Positions 36,316-46,772 of a stretch of 64,000 bases of DNA are shown in pieces. A program made the translations under genes and the position numbers. Position 1 is the first letter of the stretch. The number at the start of each line of letters is the position of its first letter. Origin of the DNA: Bdellovibrionales bacterium RIFOXYC1_FULL_37_79 (GTDB lineage: Bacteria > Bdellovibrionota > Bacteriovoracia > Bacteriovoracales > Bacteriovoracaceae); the NCBI GenBank assembly GCA_001770015.1, contig MEQB01000001.1, positions 154,452-218,451 on the forward strand, read 5' to 3'. The notes beneath the pieces are model-generated. The model saw only the letters and a list, made by a program, of their open reading frames with translations. It was not told the origin of the DNA and did not search any database.

Positions 36316-37284
36316 ATGGCCGATATACTTTTCAAAGAATACGAAAACTGCCGACTTTGTCCACGCCAATGCCGGGTAAATAGATATCAAACTCAAGGGT
36401 TTTGTGGTGAAAAGTCAGATCTGAGTATTGATGCAGTTTTGCTCCACCAGGGTGAGGAACCTTGTATCTCTCTTAACAAAGGTTCGGGGACCATTTTTTT
36501 TACTGGATGTTCCTTGCGATGTCCTTTTTGTCAAAACATGCAAATCAGTCAGAAATCAACCTGTAAAAAAATTTATTCAATGGATAAGTTTGTCGAGGCG
36601 ATGGAAGGACTTATTAGATCTGGGGCAGAAAATATTAATTTTGTAACTCCTGACCACTTTTCTCCCCATATTATCGAAGGTATTAAAGCTTTAAAGAAGA
36701 AGGGGTATAAAATCCCCTTGATTTATAATTGCAGTGGTTTTCAATCTATTGAACATTTGAAAAGCGTCGTCGATTATATTGATATTTTTCTTTTTGATTA
36801 TAAATTTGCTGATCCAGATGTTGCTAAGAAAATTTTAACAACTGAAAACTATCCAGAAGTATGTGAACAGGCCTTGGAATTTATCTTTAAAAATAAAGGG
36901 AATTTAACATTAGATTCCCATGGCAAGGCAATCTCCGGAGTTTTAGTGAGGCACTTGTTGATGCCAGGCTTTGTTCATAATAGTTTGCGCATCTTTAATA
37001 ATCTTTTGGTGGATTATGGCAATAAAATTTACTTTTCCTTGATGAATCAATACTCGCCTAAATATTTAAAACCCGGTTTTGAATATTTAAATTCTCGAGT
37101 GAGTAATGAAGAGTATAATGAAGTGGTAGATCACGTTTTGGCACTTGGTTTTGTTAATGGATATATTCAAGAATTCCTAGACGCCGATGATGAATTTTTA
37201 CCTGATTTCAATCATAGAACCGTTTTTAGTAATCGTATTTCAAAAATTACCTCCTTCATTAATAAAAAAAGTGATCTAGAATAA
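36316..37284 (+). CDS. Radical SAM protein related to PflA (COG1313-like)
   Basis: 322 residues. The radical SAM cluster is 'TGCSLRCPFCQNMQ' (Cys-x3-Cys-x2-Cys). Four further Cys near the N-terminus ('CRLCPRQCRVNR', 'GFCGEKS') are the extra motif of the PflA-related COG1313 proteins. 'FVTPDHFSPHIIEGI' and 'FLFDYKFAD' also fit. The family activates glycyl radical enzymes or modifies proteins, but a target gene is not adjacent. Moderately sure of the family, not of the substrate. Confidence 0.85.
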   Translation: MADILFKEYENCRLCPRQCRVNRYQTQGFCGEKSDLSIDAVLLHQGEEPCISLNKGSGTIFFTGCSLRCPFCQNMQISQKSTCKKIYSMDKFVEAMEGLIRSGAENINFVTPDHFSPHIIEGIKALKKKGYKIPLIYNCSGFQSIEHLKSVVDYIDIFLFDYKFADPDVAKKILTTENYPEVCEQALEFIFKNKGNLTLDSHGKAISGVLVRHLLMPGFVHNSLRIFNNLLVDYGNKIYFSLMNQYSPKYLKPGFEYLNSRVSNEEYNEVVDHVLALGFVNGYIQEFLDADDEFLPDFNHRTVFSNRISKITSFINKKSDLE

Positions 37285-37480
37285 TCCAAGTGAGCATTAT
37301 GATACTAATTAATTTTCATTGCATAGATCAAGATGCCCCACACTATGCATCAAGTGATTAATGTCGTGTAAAAATTACATGGCATTTGCTTTGCAAAAGA
37401 CGCCTTGTTTTCAATTCTTTCAGTTTTCTTGTGAAATTGAATGACTATTAATTTTTTCTTCAACCATAAGGGAGGTAGTG

Positions 37481-38356
37481 ATGAAAAAAATTTTTATGAC
37501 ACTGATGTGTCTGTTCTTAATGATGGCCTGTACAGGAGGAGGGGGCGGATTGTTTGGGCCTACAGATGATGAAAAAGCTTCCGAAAAATTTGCCAAATTG
37601 CTTGAGTATAAAACTGGTCAGCCTTATCGAGTGGCAAAACAAAGCACCTTGGTAGGCAAGTATGTAGTGTTTCAAAATTTAGCCACCGGTAAATTTGAGG
37701 CATACAATTTGGCCAAATTTGATAGGGATAGTATGCATTCGCTTGAGGCATTTTTAGCGGTGGCAGTTTCAGGTGTGGATATTGTTAAAAATTTATCAGC
37801 TAAAAATGAATGGGTGGTATCGGGATACTGGGAAGATCTTTATGATACCAGGACAGAAACTAAAGAGGTCTATGATGAAGATTGTGACTGCACCCTAACC
37901 GAAACCACGGAAACTAAAATATACATTGGTCGGCAATGGGTTGATACGTCACATTATGTCTATCGTTATTATGGTGGGGGATTTAGGTTTGAAAACGCCA
38001 ACCAAGCATCACGGGATTTGGAAATGATTGCGGCTTTGGAAGAAGACGTTGCTTTTAAGGTCATTTCCGACAAATTGACCAGTAGCTTTTCGCTTTCAAC
38101 TAATCGTGCACAAGAGCTTGCCAAACTGGTAACCCAATATAATAAATTGGAATCCATCAGATCGCTTACGGAGGTTGAGAAAGACAAATTTGCGTTAGAT
38201 GCCATGGGAGTCAGCTTGAATGACATTCATGAAGCCATGAAAGAAAAAAGAGAAGGTAGCATGGATAAATTTGAAAAGTTTTTAAAAACCGCCGCTGCTA
38301 CTAACAATACCACTCCCGAACAGATCGGACGTTTTTTTGACGAGTATGTTGAATAA
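37481..38356 (+). CDS. Putative lipoprotein, first gene of a protease operon
   Basis: 291 residues from ATG 37481 (SD GGAGG, 5 bases; a GTG codon just before it is also open). The lipobox is 'LFLMMACTGGGGG'. The mature part has an acidic 'YDEDCDCTLTETTETK' stretch, a Tyr-rich 'SHYVYRYYGGGFRF' and a helical C-terminus. No family recognised. It is followed after 14 bases by the 993-residue secreted protein. Confidence 0.7.
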   Translation: MKKIFMTLMCLFLMMACTGGGGGLFGPTDDEKASEKFAKLLEYKTGQPYRVAKQSTLVGKYVVFQNLATGKFEAYNLAKFDRDSMHSLEAFLAVAVSGVDIVKNLSAKNEWVVSGYWEDLYDTRTETKEVYDEDCDCTLTETTETKIYIGRQWVDTSHYVYRYYGGGFRFENANQASRDLEMIAALEEDVAFKVISDKLTSSFSLSTNRAQELAKLVTQYNKLESIRSLTEVEKDKFALDAMGVSLNDIHEAMKEKREGSMDKFEKFLKTAAATNNTTPEQIGRFFDEYVE

Positions 38357-38370
38357 GTAAGGATTAAAAA

Positions 38371-41352
38371 ATGTGTAGACAAATATTAGTATGGTTTTTT
38401 TGTTTTATTAATCTTCAAGGATGGGCCTTGGAAGTAATTCCGGGGTTCATCCCCCAATTTTATGCTATAACGGCAGCGAGTGATTTGCCCATTTCGATGG
38501 AAGAAGCGCATCAAGCGGCGATTAATAACACCATGGATATCAGCTTGCTTGATCCAGATAACACCACTAATATTTGGAAGAAAAACAACAATCAAATTAA
38601 AACCCACGATCTTATTAAAAATGACGAGGCAGTTTACTTTACCGGAGATCTTCCCAGCAGGATCGGTTATAAATATTTTAATATTGAAAACCGTGAAGGA
38701 CTGCCTCTTAAAATTTTAATCTCAACCAAAACTCATAACTATTTACTTAGAAAAAATATATTGGAAAAAATTGGATATGTTTTACCCAAAATGCAGTGGA
38801 AGGCCACTTTGACGGTTCATTTTAGCTCGACAATTGAAAAAGATTTATTTCTTCAAAGTCTTAAGGAGAAATTAGTTGAAGATAGGACACGTTGGATAAA
38901 ATCAGAAAAAGAACTAAGCATAGAATTACAAGATGTACTAGCCATTACCACCGAAACAGATGTTTATAATTTAGCCGCTGGAATTATGAATAGTGATACA
39001 CATTTGGGGCGTAGACTTTTGCGCGCACCTTACGTGGCGGTCAGCTTGGTGGATACTCCGGAATCGGTCAATTTATTTTCCTGGCAAGCAGGCCGAGTGG
39101 TTTTGAATCAGGTCAAGCTTTATCATACCAGTAGCATCAACCCAAGCTATCAGACCAGTTATGAAGATGCTCGTTGGATCACCCGAAGAATTTTAAATTT
39201 AACTAGAAGTGACTACGATGAAATTGTAAAAAAAGCCTATCTTCCAGAAGCGGTAACTAAATTATTAATCGAAAAAGTTATATCCAGAAGAAATGATTTG
39301 ATCAAACTTTTCAAGCTGGATGCTGAGTTTAATACAATGGAATTTGACCAGAGTCCCGATTGGGGAGAAGATTTAAAAGAAGGTGAACTGGTGCGTGAGT
39401 TTTTTGATGGGTACGCCAATCGCTTTTCTTTTGGTGATCCTGAATCTCCTTTTTCTTCTTCGGAATTGTCTTATTATGTTCTGGCGCGAGGGCAATCTGA
39501 AATTATTTTAAATGCTATCGCCAAGTTAAATCAATTAATGCAAACTGATAATGAATCTGCTTATAAGGAAGCCTTGAATAAGTTGATCGCTAAAAAGGGA
39601 ATGTCTCTTCCCACCAGTGCGATTGTCATCCCATCAGTTTCCGGGAATCTTATCCTTGATAGAAATATTGTGACCGGCCCTTACATGGGTACCAATTATC
39701 AGGTACAGTTGATGGATACCATGGGATTTGCCATGGATGTCGGTCTGATTGGAGGCATTGAAGGATTGCCGATTCCTTTAGAACTGAATCTCGGTTCCGG
39801 GGTTTCGTTTCAAAGAACCTTTGCCCATTTACGGCCGGTGGAATCACTTAAAAAAGCACTTAAGGAGCCTTATAAGAATTTATTGGTACCCTTAATGATC
39901 AAAAAAATTGCAAATCAAATTGATGACTTGAATGATTTTCTTCCTGAAGATGAAAAAACTTCACTCATCCAAAATATTCTAGGAGGTCTAAAAGAGGCTA
40001 TTGCGATCGGAGAATCATTTATCGTCACGGATGCTTTAACTCCATATTTTGGCATGGGGGGGAGTTTGTCTGTGTCGGGACTTATGGGCCTTGAACCTAA
40101 TTTGTTAAAAGTGTATGCGGGTATGCAGGCCCAATCCGTGCAAATGGCGAGATTTCATTTATATCGTGCTGATGCAGAAACATTTCATATCTATCAAGAC
40201 TACGGAAAGAATCTCAGATTATCCGCAACTCTAAAGCTTAAAAGCTACATACCGATTTTAAGTTTTAATGGCAGATGGAACAAAATGCAGATGGAGACCT
40301 TTTATTATCCAGTTTCCTTGAACACCAATGATGTCACGATCCAATCATTAAAAGCATTAAAAAAAGCTCTTTTGAGTTTAAATCATAAAGCTTTGAAGGA
40401 TGAAATCAATCCTTACAGAATTGAGCATAAAATGTCTCAATCTGCTCAAACCATTCAGTTCTTTTTTTATAAACGGAACAAAATTAAATCGAACCATGAT
40501 ATTGTCGCTCATCACGCTGAAGGTGGAGAAGCTAAAGAGATTAAGCGTCGCTATGATGCACTGACATCTGGAGTTGATTATGAAAACTATATTATAGAGG
40601 TGATTAACGATATTGTGGAATTGCTAATGAAAAGTGATGAGGCCCTTTCGTATAACTCATCAGTAAATCCAGGATATACGGTCATGGGCCGTGCCAAAAA
40701 TCGTATTTTCGTGAGTGAGTACGAAAACAAGAAATTATATATCAATTACAAAAGAGTCATTAATGCCTGGAAACTGAAAGATGGCAAGTTAAAAAAATAT
40801 GTTGAAAAACTTAATAAGGAAGTGGGGGGGGATCTATTTAATGTCCTTTCATATCAAAATACTGATGCCATTTTGCTTGCCAAGTTGGGGATTAATCTGG
40901 TCATTTCCCCTCTGGGAACTAAGGTTTTTTTAAAGCTTACCAGTGAAAAATTAAAAGACATGGCCATGGCCAATTTTATTAATGGAAATGACATTAACCC
41001 CGATTGGAAACCCTGGCTTAGTTGGAAAAAATCAATGGAGAAAATTTCCTTAGGCTTAGACAATGATCCGGGACAAGCGATGGCCCAGTATCATAAGCTG
41101 CTAAATGAAATACTGTCAAACGTGACTATCAAGGGATTTGAGCAAATGGTAGGTACTGAAAACGTGGTTTATCAAGGAACGATTGAAGGTTTCAGAAAAG
41201 GCGATGAAAGTGGAGATGAGCCCATTTTTAGTGATGTCTATGGTAATCTTCCGTTGCCCTTACATGCTTTTCCTACTGAAAAGATAATACATAATTGGAA
41301 AATTTTAAGAGGCGAGTTTCTCGCTGATTGGATGATGGAGCGGGCCATATAA
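38371..41352 (+). CDS. Very large exported protein of unknown function
   Basis: 993 residues. A signal peptide covers about 1-19 ('MCRQILVWFFCFINLQGWA'). SD AAGGA precedes the ATG. Composition is ordinary for a folded protein with Gly-rich beta stretches in the middle ('MGFAMDVGLIGGIEGLP', 'LTPYFGMGGSLSVSGLMG') that suggest an outer-membrane-like or beta-rich part, and a helical C-terminus. No Cys-rich or repeat structure. It lies one base before the S8 protease gene, so a shared role is likely. No family recognised. Confidence 0.68.
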   Translation: MCRQILVWFFCFINLQGWALEVIPGFIPQFYAITAASDLPISMEEAHQAAINNTMDISLLDPDNTTNIWKKNNNQIKTHDLIKNDEAVYFTGDLPSRIGYKYFNIENREGLPLKILISTKTHNYLLRKNILEKIGYVLPKMQWKATLTVHFSSTIEKDLFLQSLKEKLVEDRTRWIKSEKELSIELQDVLAITTETDVYNLAAGIMNSDTHLGRRLLRAPYVAVSLVDTPESVNLFSWQAGRVVLNQVKLYHTSSINPSYQTSYEDARWITRRILNLTRSDYDEIVKKAYLPEAVTKLLIEKVISRRNDLIKLFKLDAEFNTMEFDQSPDWGEDLKEGELVREFFDGYANRFSFGDPESPFSSSELSYYVLARGQSEIILNAIAKLNQLMQTDNESAYKEALNKLIAKKGMSLPTSAIVIPSVSGNLILDRNIVTGPYMGTNYQVQLMDTMGFAMDVGLIGGIEGLPIPLELNLGSGVSFQRTFAHLRPVESLKKALKEPYKNLLVPLMIKKIANQIDDLNDFLPEDEKTSLIQNILGGLKEAIAIGESFIVTDALTPYFGMGGSLSVSGLMGLEPNLLKVYAGMQAQSVQMARFHLYRADAETFHIYQDYGKNLRLSATLKLKSYIPILSFNGRWNKMQMETFYYPVSLNTNDVTIQSLKALKKALLSLNHKALKDEINPYRIEHKMSQSAQTIQFFFYKRNKIKSNHDIVAHHAEGGEAKEIKRRYDALTSGVDYENYIIEVINDIVELLMKSDEALSYNSSVNPGYTVMGRAKNRIFVSEYENKKLYINYKRVINAWKLKDGKLKKYVEKLNKEVGGDLFNVLSYQNTDAILLAKLGINLVISPLGTKVFLKLTSEKLKDMAMANFINGNDINPDWKPWLSWKKSMEKISLGLDNDPGQAMAQYHKLLNEILSNVTIKGFEQMVGTENVVYQGTIEGFRKGDESGDEPIFSDVYGNLPLPLHAFPTEKIIHNWKILRGEFLADWMMERAI

Positions 41353-41353
41353 T

Positions 41354-43996
41354 ATGAAAAAAATAATATTTATACTTTTGCTAATCCCTTTTACGGTCGT
41401 TGCGGGTGTTGAATCACTTAAGTGGTATTTAAAACCAATGGGCCAAAATGTTCAAGTTGATATCGATGATTTACATCAGGAGACGATTGTAGCAGATCCT
41501 AAATGGGATTGGGGATATGATCTGATCAATCATATTCAGGCCATTAAGCCAGTCAGAATAGTTATTATTGATGGTGGAGTAGATATTGAACATCCAGATT
41601 TGAAAGAGTATATCCATTATAACTCTTCCGAATGCTTTGAAGGTACGATCATCCCTCCCATGGCAGGAGCAAGTGATCGTGATCAAAATGGATATCCAGG
41701 AGATTGTGTCGGTTGGAATTTTGTTGGCGATAATAATAGGGTGGAAGATGAGGACGGACATGGTACTCATGTTGCGGGAATTCTTTCTTCTATTATTGGT
41801 AAACATAAAAATAATATTAAAATTATTCCTTTAAAGGTTTTTGCCCCCAACGAAGGAAAATCCAATATTCCTGGTCTTACCCCACTTCCTGTCCGTTTAG
41901 TCAAAGCATTTCAATATGCTATCAATATGCAAGCAGATATTATTCATATAAGTGCAGGTTGGCCTAAAAATTATATGACCTCTTCCCTTGCTAATATTAT
42001 AAACGAAGCAATCCATAAAAATATCATGATCGTAACTGCGGCGGGTAATAGTTCTCAACGATCGGCGATTTATCCTTGCCAACTTGAGGGTGTTCTTTGT
42101 GTTGGCGCCTTGCGTGCCGATGGAACCATTGCCCGTTTTACTAACGTTGGTAATCAAGTGGATTTGTTTGCTTACGGCGAACAGATTTTAAGTTCGATTC
42201 CTAAAACTCTTATTCCCCAACACATTTCCGTTAGAAATTATGATTATAAAAATGGTACTTCGCAAGCGGCACCCTTTATTACAGCTTTAATTTCTTTATT
42301 AAAAAGTAGTTTTGAGTTGGAAGATAATTACGATATTTATGCGAGAATAATGGAGGCGGCTCATGGAGCCATTGGATATTCAGGTCAAAAGGGAATGTTC
42401 AATTTAAAGCGGGCCTTTGCAAATAAACCCAAAAGTTTCCTGTATCCAAGCGTTAAAGGGTTACATACAGTTACTATTAATAAAAATGCTCAGTTTTCCT
42501 TAATGATACCGTTGGTTAATTATGGAAAAAATCAAGCCTTCCTCTCGTCTTTATCAATGGAATGTAAGCAAGCAGATGCAGATATACAATTAAGTGGATC
42601 AAACTTCATTAAACCGACTCAAAAAGTAAACGTATTTGTTAAAGGACAATTAAAATCATCTCAGCTAAATGACTTGCAGTGCTTTTTAAATATTAATGAA
42701 AGGTCCATACCCTTGGTTTTAAAAATAGTAAGATCACTTCCTCTTGCCAGCATAGTTGATACTATTGTGCAAAATGAGCGGATTATTTCGATAAGTAATA
42801 ACCAGGCCAGGAGTCGGTTACTTACTATCCCCACGTTAAAAGGGGAGATCCCCGCTCCACTTTATCAGGTGGTTGGAGCTAAAAATTTTAAAGTGATGAG
42901 ATATAATCAACTGGTGGGTGAGATTATGCCCTATGAAGGATGTCGGGTGTTAAGATCATGGCAAGTAGATCTAAATGGTGATTTCCAAAAAGATATTCTG
43001 CTTGAATATATGTGCGATCAAAAATTTTTGCAATATCGTTTTTTCAATCAGGATTTAATTGAAATTTTTGACGAAGTTACCTATGCTCCTCAAAAAACGC
43101 TAATTAATTATTCTGATTTTGAACTTCTTCTTAATCAGGATCTCCCTCCCAGTTTCAGGTTTATTAATATTGGTTATAAAAACAAACCGGTCTCTCCTTG
43201 GGAGGAGGATGACAGTGAAGAACGGTTACCTCATCTTTATCAGCTTGATCCGATAAAAATTAATGGGAAATATGAATATGCCACTAACCTTTTGGATGAT
43301 CCAGATCTCTGGAGTGAGACTCTCGGGCTATTATACACACCCGGATATAATATTTATTATATTTTTAAAGACAAAATGCTGGTTGATCTCAATCAAAAAT
43401 ATGCATGGGTTGATTTAAAAACCCAAACGGCAACTTGGGCCTTGATGGATCAACTGTTACTCAAGGGATCAAGGCTTGAATTGATCCAGGCGACCAATGA
43501 AATTATTTTCCAGAGTTTGTTGACACCATATCAATACCGTGGGGCCGTTGAAGGAAAGATCATGCTTCGTTATACACAAACCGATATTCATGATCCAATT
43601 TTTCAAATTATCACGACCACCTCTATTAATGGTGGGTACCAAAGCGTTTTGCAAACTTATCGTTACTTATTGTATCTAAAATTTAATCTTAACGCAGAAT
43701 TAGTTGAAGAGTACCGCATACCTATTGATCGTTTTGATTTTTTGACTTCCCAGGATATGATGGCATCGGTGAACCATGTTCAATTTAAAGGCCAGGATTA
43801 TCAAATTATCGATGGTTCCAATATTAATACCAATTATGTGGATGTGATTACAAATGGTATAAAGCAAAGTTATGAGTTACCCATTCACTGTGTGTCCAAT
43901 ATGCCAGTGCAGTTTGAAAAGCAGTTGTATTTGCCGATTTATTGTCATGTGGACGAATCTCATTTTAAATTAAATTATATTCTGCTTTCCCATTAA
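41354..43996 (+). CDS. Exported subtilisin-like serine protease (S8) with long C-terminal extension
   Basis: 880 residues. Signal peptide 1-18. The catalytic domain (about 65-320) has Asp73 in 'VIIDGGVDIEHPD', His136 in 'DGHGTHVAGIL', oxyanion Asn232 in 'AAGNSS' and Ser303 in 'NGTSQAAPF', so the triad is intact. Cys residues may form disulfides. The 560-residue C-terminal part has no domain I recognise, includes an acidic 'SPWEEDDSEERLP' and 'DLNGDFQKDILLEY' (a calcium- or FG-GAP-like stretch). Separated by one base from the 993-residue protein gene. It is likely secreted and may process or be delivered with that protein. Confidence 0.92.
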   Translation: MKKIIFILLLIPFTVVAGVESLKWYLKPMGQNVQVDIDDLHQETIVADPKWDWGYDLINHIQAIKPVRIVIIDGGVDIEHPDLKEYIHYNSSECFEGTIIPPMAGASDRDQNGYPGDCVGWNFVGDNNRVEDEDGHGTHVAGILSSIIGKHKNNIKIIPLKVFAPNEGKSNIPGLTPLPVRLVKAFQYAINMQADIIHISAGWPKNYMTSSLANIINEAIHKNIMIVTAAGNSSQRSAIYPCQLEGVLCVGALRADGTIARFTNVGNQVDLFAYGEQILSSIPKTLIPQHISVRNYDYKNGTSQAAPFITALISLLKSSFELEDNYDIYARIMEAAHGAIGYSGQKGMFNLKRAFANKPKSFLYPSVKGLHTVTINKNAQFSLMIPLVNYGKNQAFLSSLSMECKQADADIQLSGSNFIKPTQKVNVFVKGQLKSSQLNDLQCFLNINERSIPLVLKIVRSLPLASIVDTIVQNERIISISNNQARSRLLTIPTLKGEIPAPLYQVVGAKNFKVMRYNQLVGEIMPYEGCRVLRSWQVDLNGDFQKDILLEYMCDQKFLQYRFFNQDLIEIFDEVTYAPQKTLINYSDFELLLNQDLPPSFRFINIGYKNKPVSPWEEDDSEERLPHLYQLDPIKINGKYEYATNLLDDPDLWSETLGLLYTPGYNIYYIFKDKMLVDLNQKYAWVDLKTQTATWALMDQLLLKGSRLELIQATNEIIFQSLLTPYQYRGAVEGKIMLRYTQTDIHDPIFQIITTTSINGGYQSVLQTYRYLLYLKFNLNAELVEEYRIPIDRFDFLTSQDMMASVNHVQFKGQDYQIIDGSNINTNYVDVITNGIKQSYELPIHCVSNMPVQFEKQLYLPIYCHVDESHFKLNYILLSH

Positions 43997-44062
43997 TAAT
44001 ATCAGAAATGGTAAGTCAGCTTGGTTGCATTTAGCGTAAAGGCACGGTAATATTTTTGTTTT

Positions 44063-45259
44063 ATGAAAAAAATATTAATTGAAATTTTTAAGTTTGGGAT
44101 AAGAAATGCTGATCCGTATGGTTTGGTTATTAAACATATGGAGTTGTTTAATAATAAATTATATGTGCGATCAAAAAATAAAAAATTCACTGTCGATTTA
44201 CAAAACTATAATAACGTTATCGTGGTCGGTGCGGGCAAGGCTTCCGGTAAAATGGCCTATGCCATTGAAAAAGTTTTGAAAGATAAAATTGATATCGGAT
44301 TGGTGGCGGTTAAATCCATTTATTTGAAACCATTTAAAAAAATAAAACAAATTGTTGCCGGACACCCCGTGCCTAACGAAAATTCCCAGCGTGCTGCTTT
44401 GCAAATATTTGATTTAGTCAGGAATGCGGATAAAAAAACATTGGTGATTGGGTTAATAAGCGGAGGCGGCTCAAGTCTTTTATGTTTGCCTAAAGATATT
44501 TCTTTAAAAAGCAAAATTCGATTAACCGAAAAATATCTAAAAAGTGGCGTGGATATTTTTAAGCTTAATAGAATAAGAAAAAAAATATCTTTGATTAAGG
44601 GAGGAAAACTGGCCCGACTTATCTTACCGGCTACCTCACTCAATTTTATTTTATCTGATGTGGTGGGTGATGACATTTCCACCATCGCTTCCGGACTTAC
44701 AGATTATCAAGATGATCGAATAAAAAATATAATTGTAGGTAATAATAGTTCTGGTTTAAAAGGATGCGAGCAAAAGGCCAAAAAGCTGGGGTTTGAAACG
44801 CTGGTCATTAATAAACCAATTACCGGTCCGGTTAATGAAGCTGCTGAATATTTTTTCAATCTGGCAAAAAATAAAATGCAAAAACGAAAAACTTTCAACC
44901 GGCCATTATGTATTATTGCCGGAGGGGAAACCACGGTAAAAGTCAGGGGAAGTGGTAGCGGTGGACGTTGTCAGGAAATGGTTTTAGGTCTTTTAAACAT
45001 GATCAGGCAATCCGGCAGTGAGTTTAATCGAGTGTCGTTTTTATCATGTGGAACAGACGGTATCGATGGACTTACCCAATATGCAGGCGCATATTTTGAT
45101 GATAAAATTTTAAAAAAAATCAAAACTATAAAATGGAACATGGATAAATATCTAGACAATAATGATTCCAATACGGCTTTAAAAAAAATAAATGCGCTTA
45201 TAAAAACAGGGCCTACAGGTACTAACGTGGGTGATATCCACCTATTGATTATAAAATAG
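44063..45259 (+). CDS. Glycerate 2-kinase (MOFRL family)
   Basis: 398 residues. The two-domain layout of the DUF4147/MOFRL glycerate kinases is visible: N-terminal 'VVGAGKASGKMAYAIEKVL', 'VAGHPVPNENSQRAAL', 'GLISGGGSSLLCLP', and C-terminal MOFRL part 'VRGSGSGGRCQEMVLG' and 'SCGTDGIDGLTQYAGAYFD'. It phosphorylates glycerate to 2-phosphoglycerate, feeding glycolysis. No nearby glyoxylate or hydroxypyruvate genes. SD before the ATG is weak. Its last 11 bases overlap the end of the convergent GNAT-like gene. Confidence 0.9.
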   Translation: MKKILIEIFKFGIRNADPYGLVIKHMELFNNKLYVRSKNKKFTVDLQNYNNVIVVGAGKASGKMAYAIEKVLKDKIDIGLVAVKSIYLKPFKKIKQIVAGHPVPNENSQRAALQIFDLVRNADKKTLVIGLISGGGSSLLCLPKDISLKSKIRLTEKYLKSGVDIFKLNRIRKKISLIKGGKLARLILPATSLNFILSDVVGDDISTIASGLTDYQDDRIKNIIVGNNSSGLKGCEQKAKKLGFETLVINKPITGPVNEAAEYFFNLAKNKMQKRKTFNRPLCIIAGGETTVKVRGSGSGGRCQEMVLGLLNMIRQSGSEFNRVSFLSCGTDGIDGLTQYAGAYFDDKILKKIKTIKWNMDKYLDNNDSNTALKKINALIKTGPTGTNVGDIHLLIIK

Positions 45260-46382
45260 GTCGTTCGTAGATCCGCCACTTCCTATAAAGCGGACATCCA
45301 ATTTTTTGCCACATGCGGTTCATTGGCCGATTGTCTTCTAAAATCCATGATGCTTCCCCGGCAGAAATATTGTATTTTTTGGAACGCTCAAAACTTTCAA
45401 ATGTAAACAGTGAAAAAATGCCAGTGTTCCGGAACTCTTTTTTTACTCCCAAAGTTATGATCCGGACGGTTTTAATATATTTTTTTCCAAGCAGTAATTT
45501 GATAAGACCTGTGGGAAAAAGTCTGCCATTCGGGTTATTTTTCAATATTTGATTGATATCCGGTAGTGCCAGCATAAAGCCAGCTGGTTTCCCCTCATGT
45601 TCGGCGATAAAGGCCCATTTCGGATTCATGATGGCCTTCATGTCTTTAGCGGCATGCATGAATTCTTCTTTGGTCATTGGAAAAAATCCCCAATTCTCCT
45701 CCCATGCGCAGTTATAAATATCATAGCAGATTTCCAGTTCACGATTGAAATTTTTCATATCGAAATTACGAAAGGTGATGTTGGAATTTTTTTTCATGTG
45801 ATTGGCATATTTCGTGACATGTGCCGGAAGATTTTGCGCCAGTTCATTTGGAATATAATAGGCTACCAAATCTTTAACGCCAGTAAAATTGGCGTTGGTA
45901 TGTAGATTGATGTAGTAACTGGGATTCCAGGTCGTCATGATCGTAGGATGCTGATCTTGTCCAGTTATTAAAAGCCCTGTCTCATGGTTGGTGGAGGGGT
46001 TCATGGGGCCTCTCATGGAGGTAAGTCCTTTTTCTTTTAGCCATGCCTGTGCGGCATTAAAAAGTTCTATGGCCACTTCGGCGTCGTTGATGCATTCAAA
46101 AAATCCGTAAAAACCGACTTGGTCTTTCCAAAATTCGTTGTGAGCATTGTTTTTGATAGCGGCAATTCTGCCGACCAATAAATTATTTTTTTTTGCCAAG
46201 AATAAGTTAATTTCGGCCCTTTTATAGAATGGATTGTTTTTGGTATCGAGCAGTTCCTTGACAGAGATCTTGAGGGGCGGAACCCATTGGGGATATTCTT
46301 TTTTATTATAAATTTTCCAAGGCAGATTTATAAATTCTTTTTTTAATTTGGCACAATCTACGGTAATGATGTTTAAACTCAT
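45249..46382 (-). CDS. GNAT-like / YghO-type protein
   Basis: 377 residues from ATG 46382 (SD AGGTG); an upstream start at 46409 is open. It looks like the YghO-type proteins: 'WVPPLKISVKELLD', 'RGPMNPSTNHETGLL', a GNAT-type 'AFIAEHEGKPAGFMLALPD' and the end 'SAGEASWILEDNRPMNRMW'. It may be an acetyltransferase of unknown substrate. Stand-alone gene. Confidence 0.78.
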   Translation of the reverse strand: MSLNIITVDCAKLKKEFINLPWKIYNKKEYPQWVPPLKISVKELLDTKNNPFYKRAEINLFLAKKNNLLVGRIAAIKNNAHNEFWKDQVGFYGFFECINDAEVAIELFNAAQAWLKEKGLTSMRGPMNPSTNHETGLLITGQDQHPTIMTTWNPSYYINLHTNANFTGVKDLVAYYIPNELAQNLPAHVTKYANHMKKNSNITFRNFDMKNFNRELEICYDIYNCAWEENWGFFPMTKEEFMHAAKDMKAIMNPKWAFIAEHEGKPAGFMLALPDINQILKNNPNGRLFPTGLIKLLLGKKYIKTVRIITLGVKKEFRNTGIFSLFTFESFERSKKYNISAGEASWILEDNRPMNRMWQKIGCPLYRKWRIYERPIL

Positions 46383-46527
46383 ATGCTTCACCTTTTGATT
46401 AAAAAACAAAATCTACCATAATTGTAAAGGGAATAAAACGCTAGGTTTTATTCGTGAAGCGCAAGGTCAAATTGTCATAACGAAAAGTTCCGATTACAAT
46501 GTATTTTGGTTTAACATGGAGAAATAA

Positions 46528-46770
46528 ATGCCTCGATACGATTATCAATGCGCTGATTGTGAAGAAATATTTGAACTTTCTTTGAGTTTAGGGGAGAAGG
46601 ATGCTCATAAGTCCCCTAAAAAGATTTGTCCAAAATGCAATTCCTCACAAATTAATCAAATTTTCTCGAAAGGCTCTGGTGGAATATTAAAACATGGCCG
46701 GAGTAAAAGTGGGGATACCCCACCAGGGTGCAGCGGTTGTCGTGGCAACAATTGTCCCTATGGTGGGTGA
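46528..46770 (+). CDS. FmdB-family zinc-ribbon protein
   Basis: 80 residues. 'YDYQCADCEEIFEL' and 'KICPKCNSSQ' form one Cys4 zinc ribbon, and the C-terminus has another Cys cluster ('GCSGCRGNNCPYGG'). The FmdB family is a small putative regulatory family with unknown role. SD GGAG precedes the ATG. It is followed after 2 bases by the DUF3108 gene. Confidence 0.85.
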   Translation: MPRYDYQCADCEEIFELSLSLGEKDAHKSPKKICPKCNSSQINQIFSKGSGGILKHGRSKSGDTPPGCSGCRGNNCPYGG

Positions 46771-46772
46771 GT

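Noticed and set aside
37330..37365. TGCATAG/CTATGCA inverted repeat before the lipoprotein gene
   Set aside because: Only 7 bp with a 16-base loop in AT-rich sequence; could be chance.
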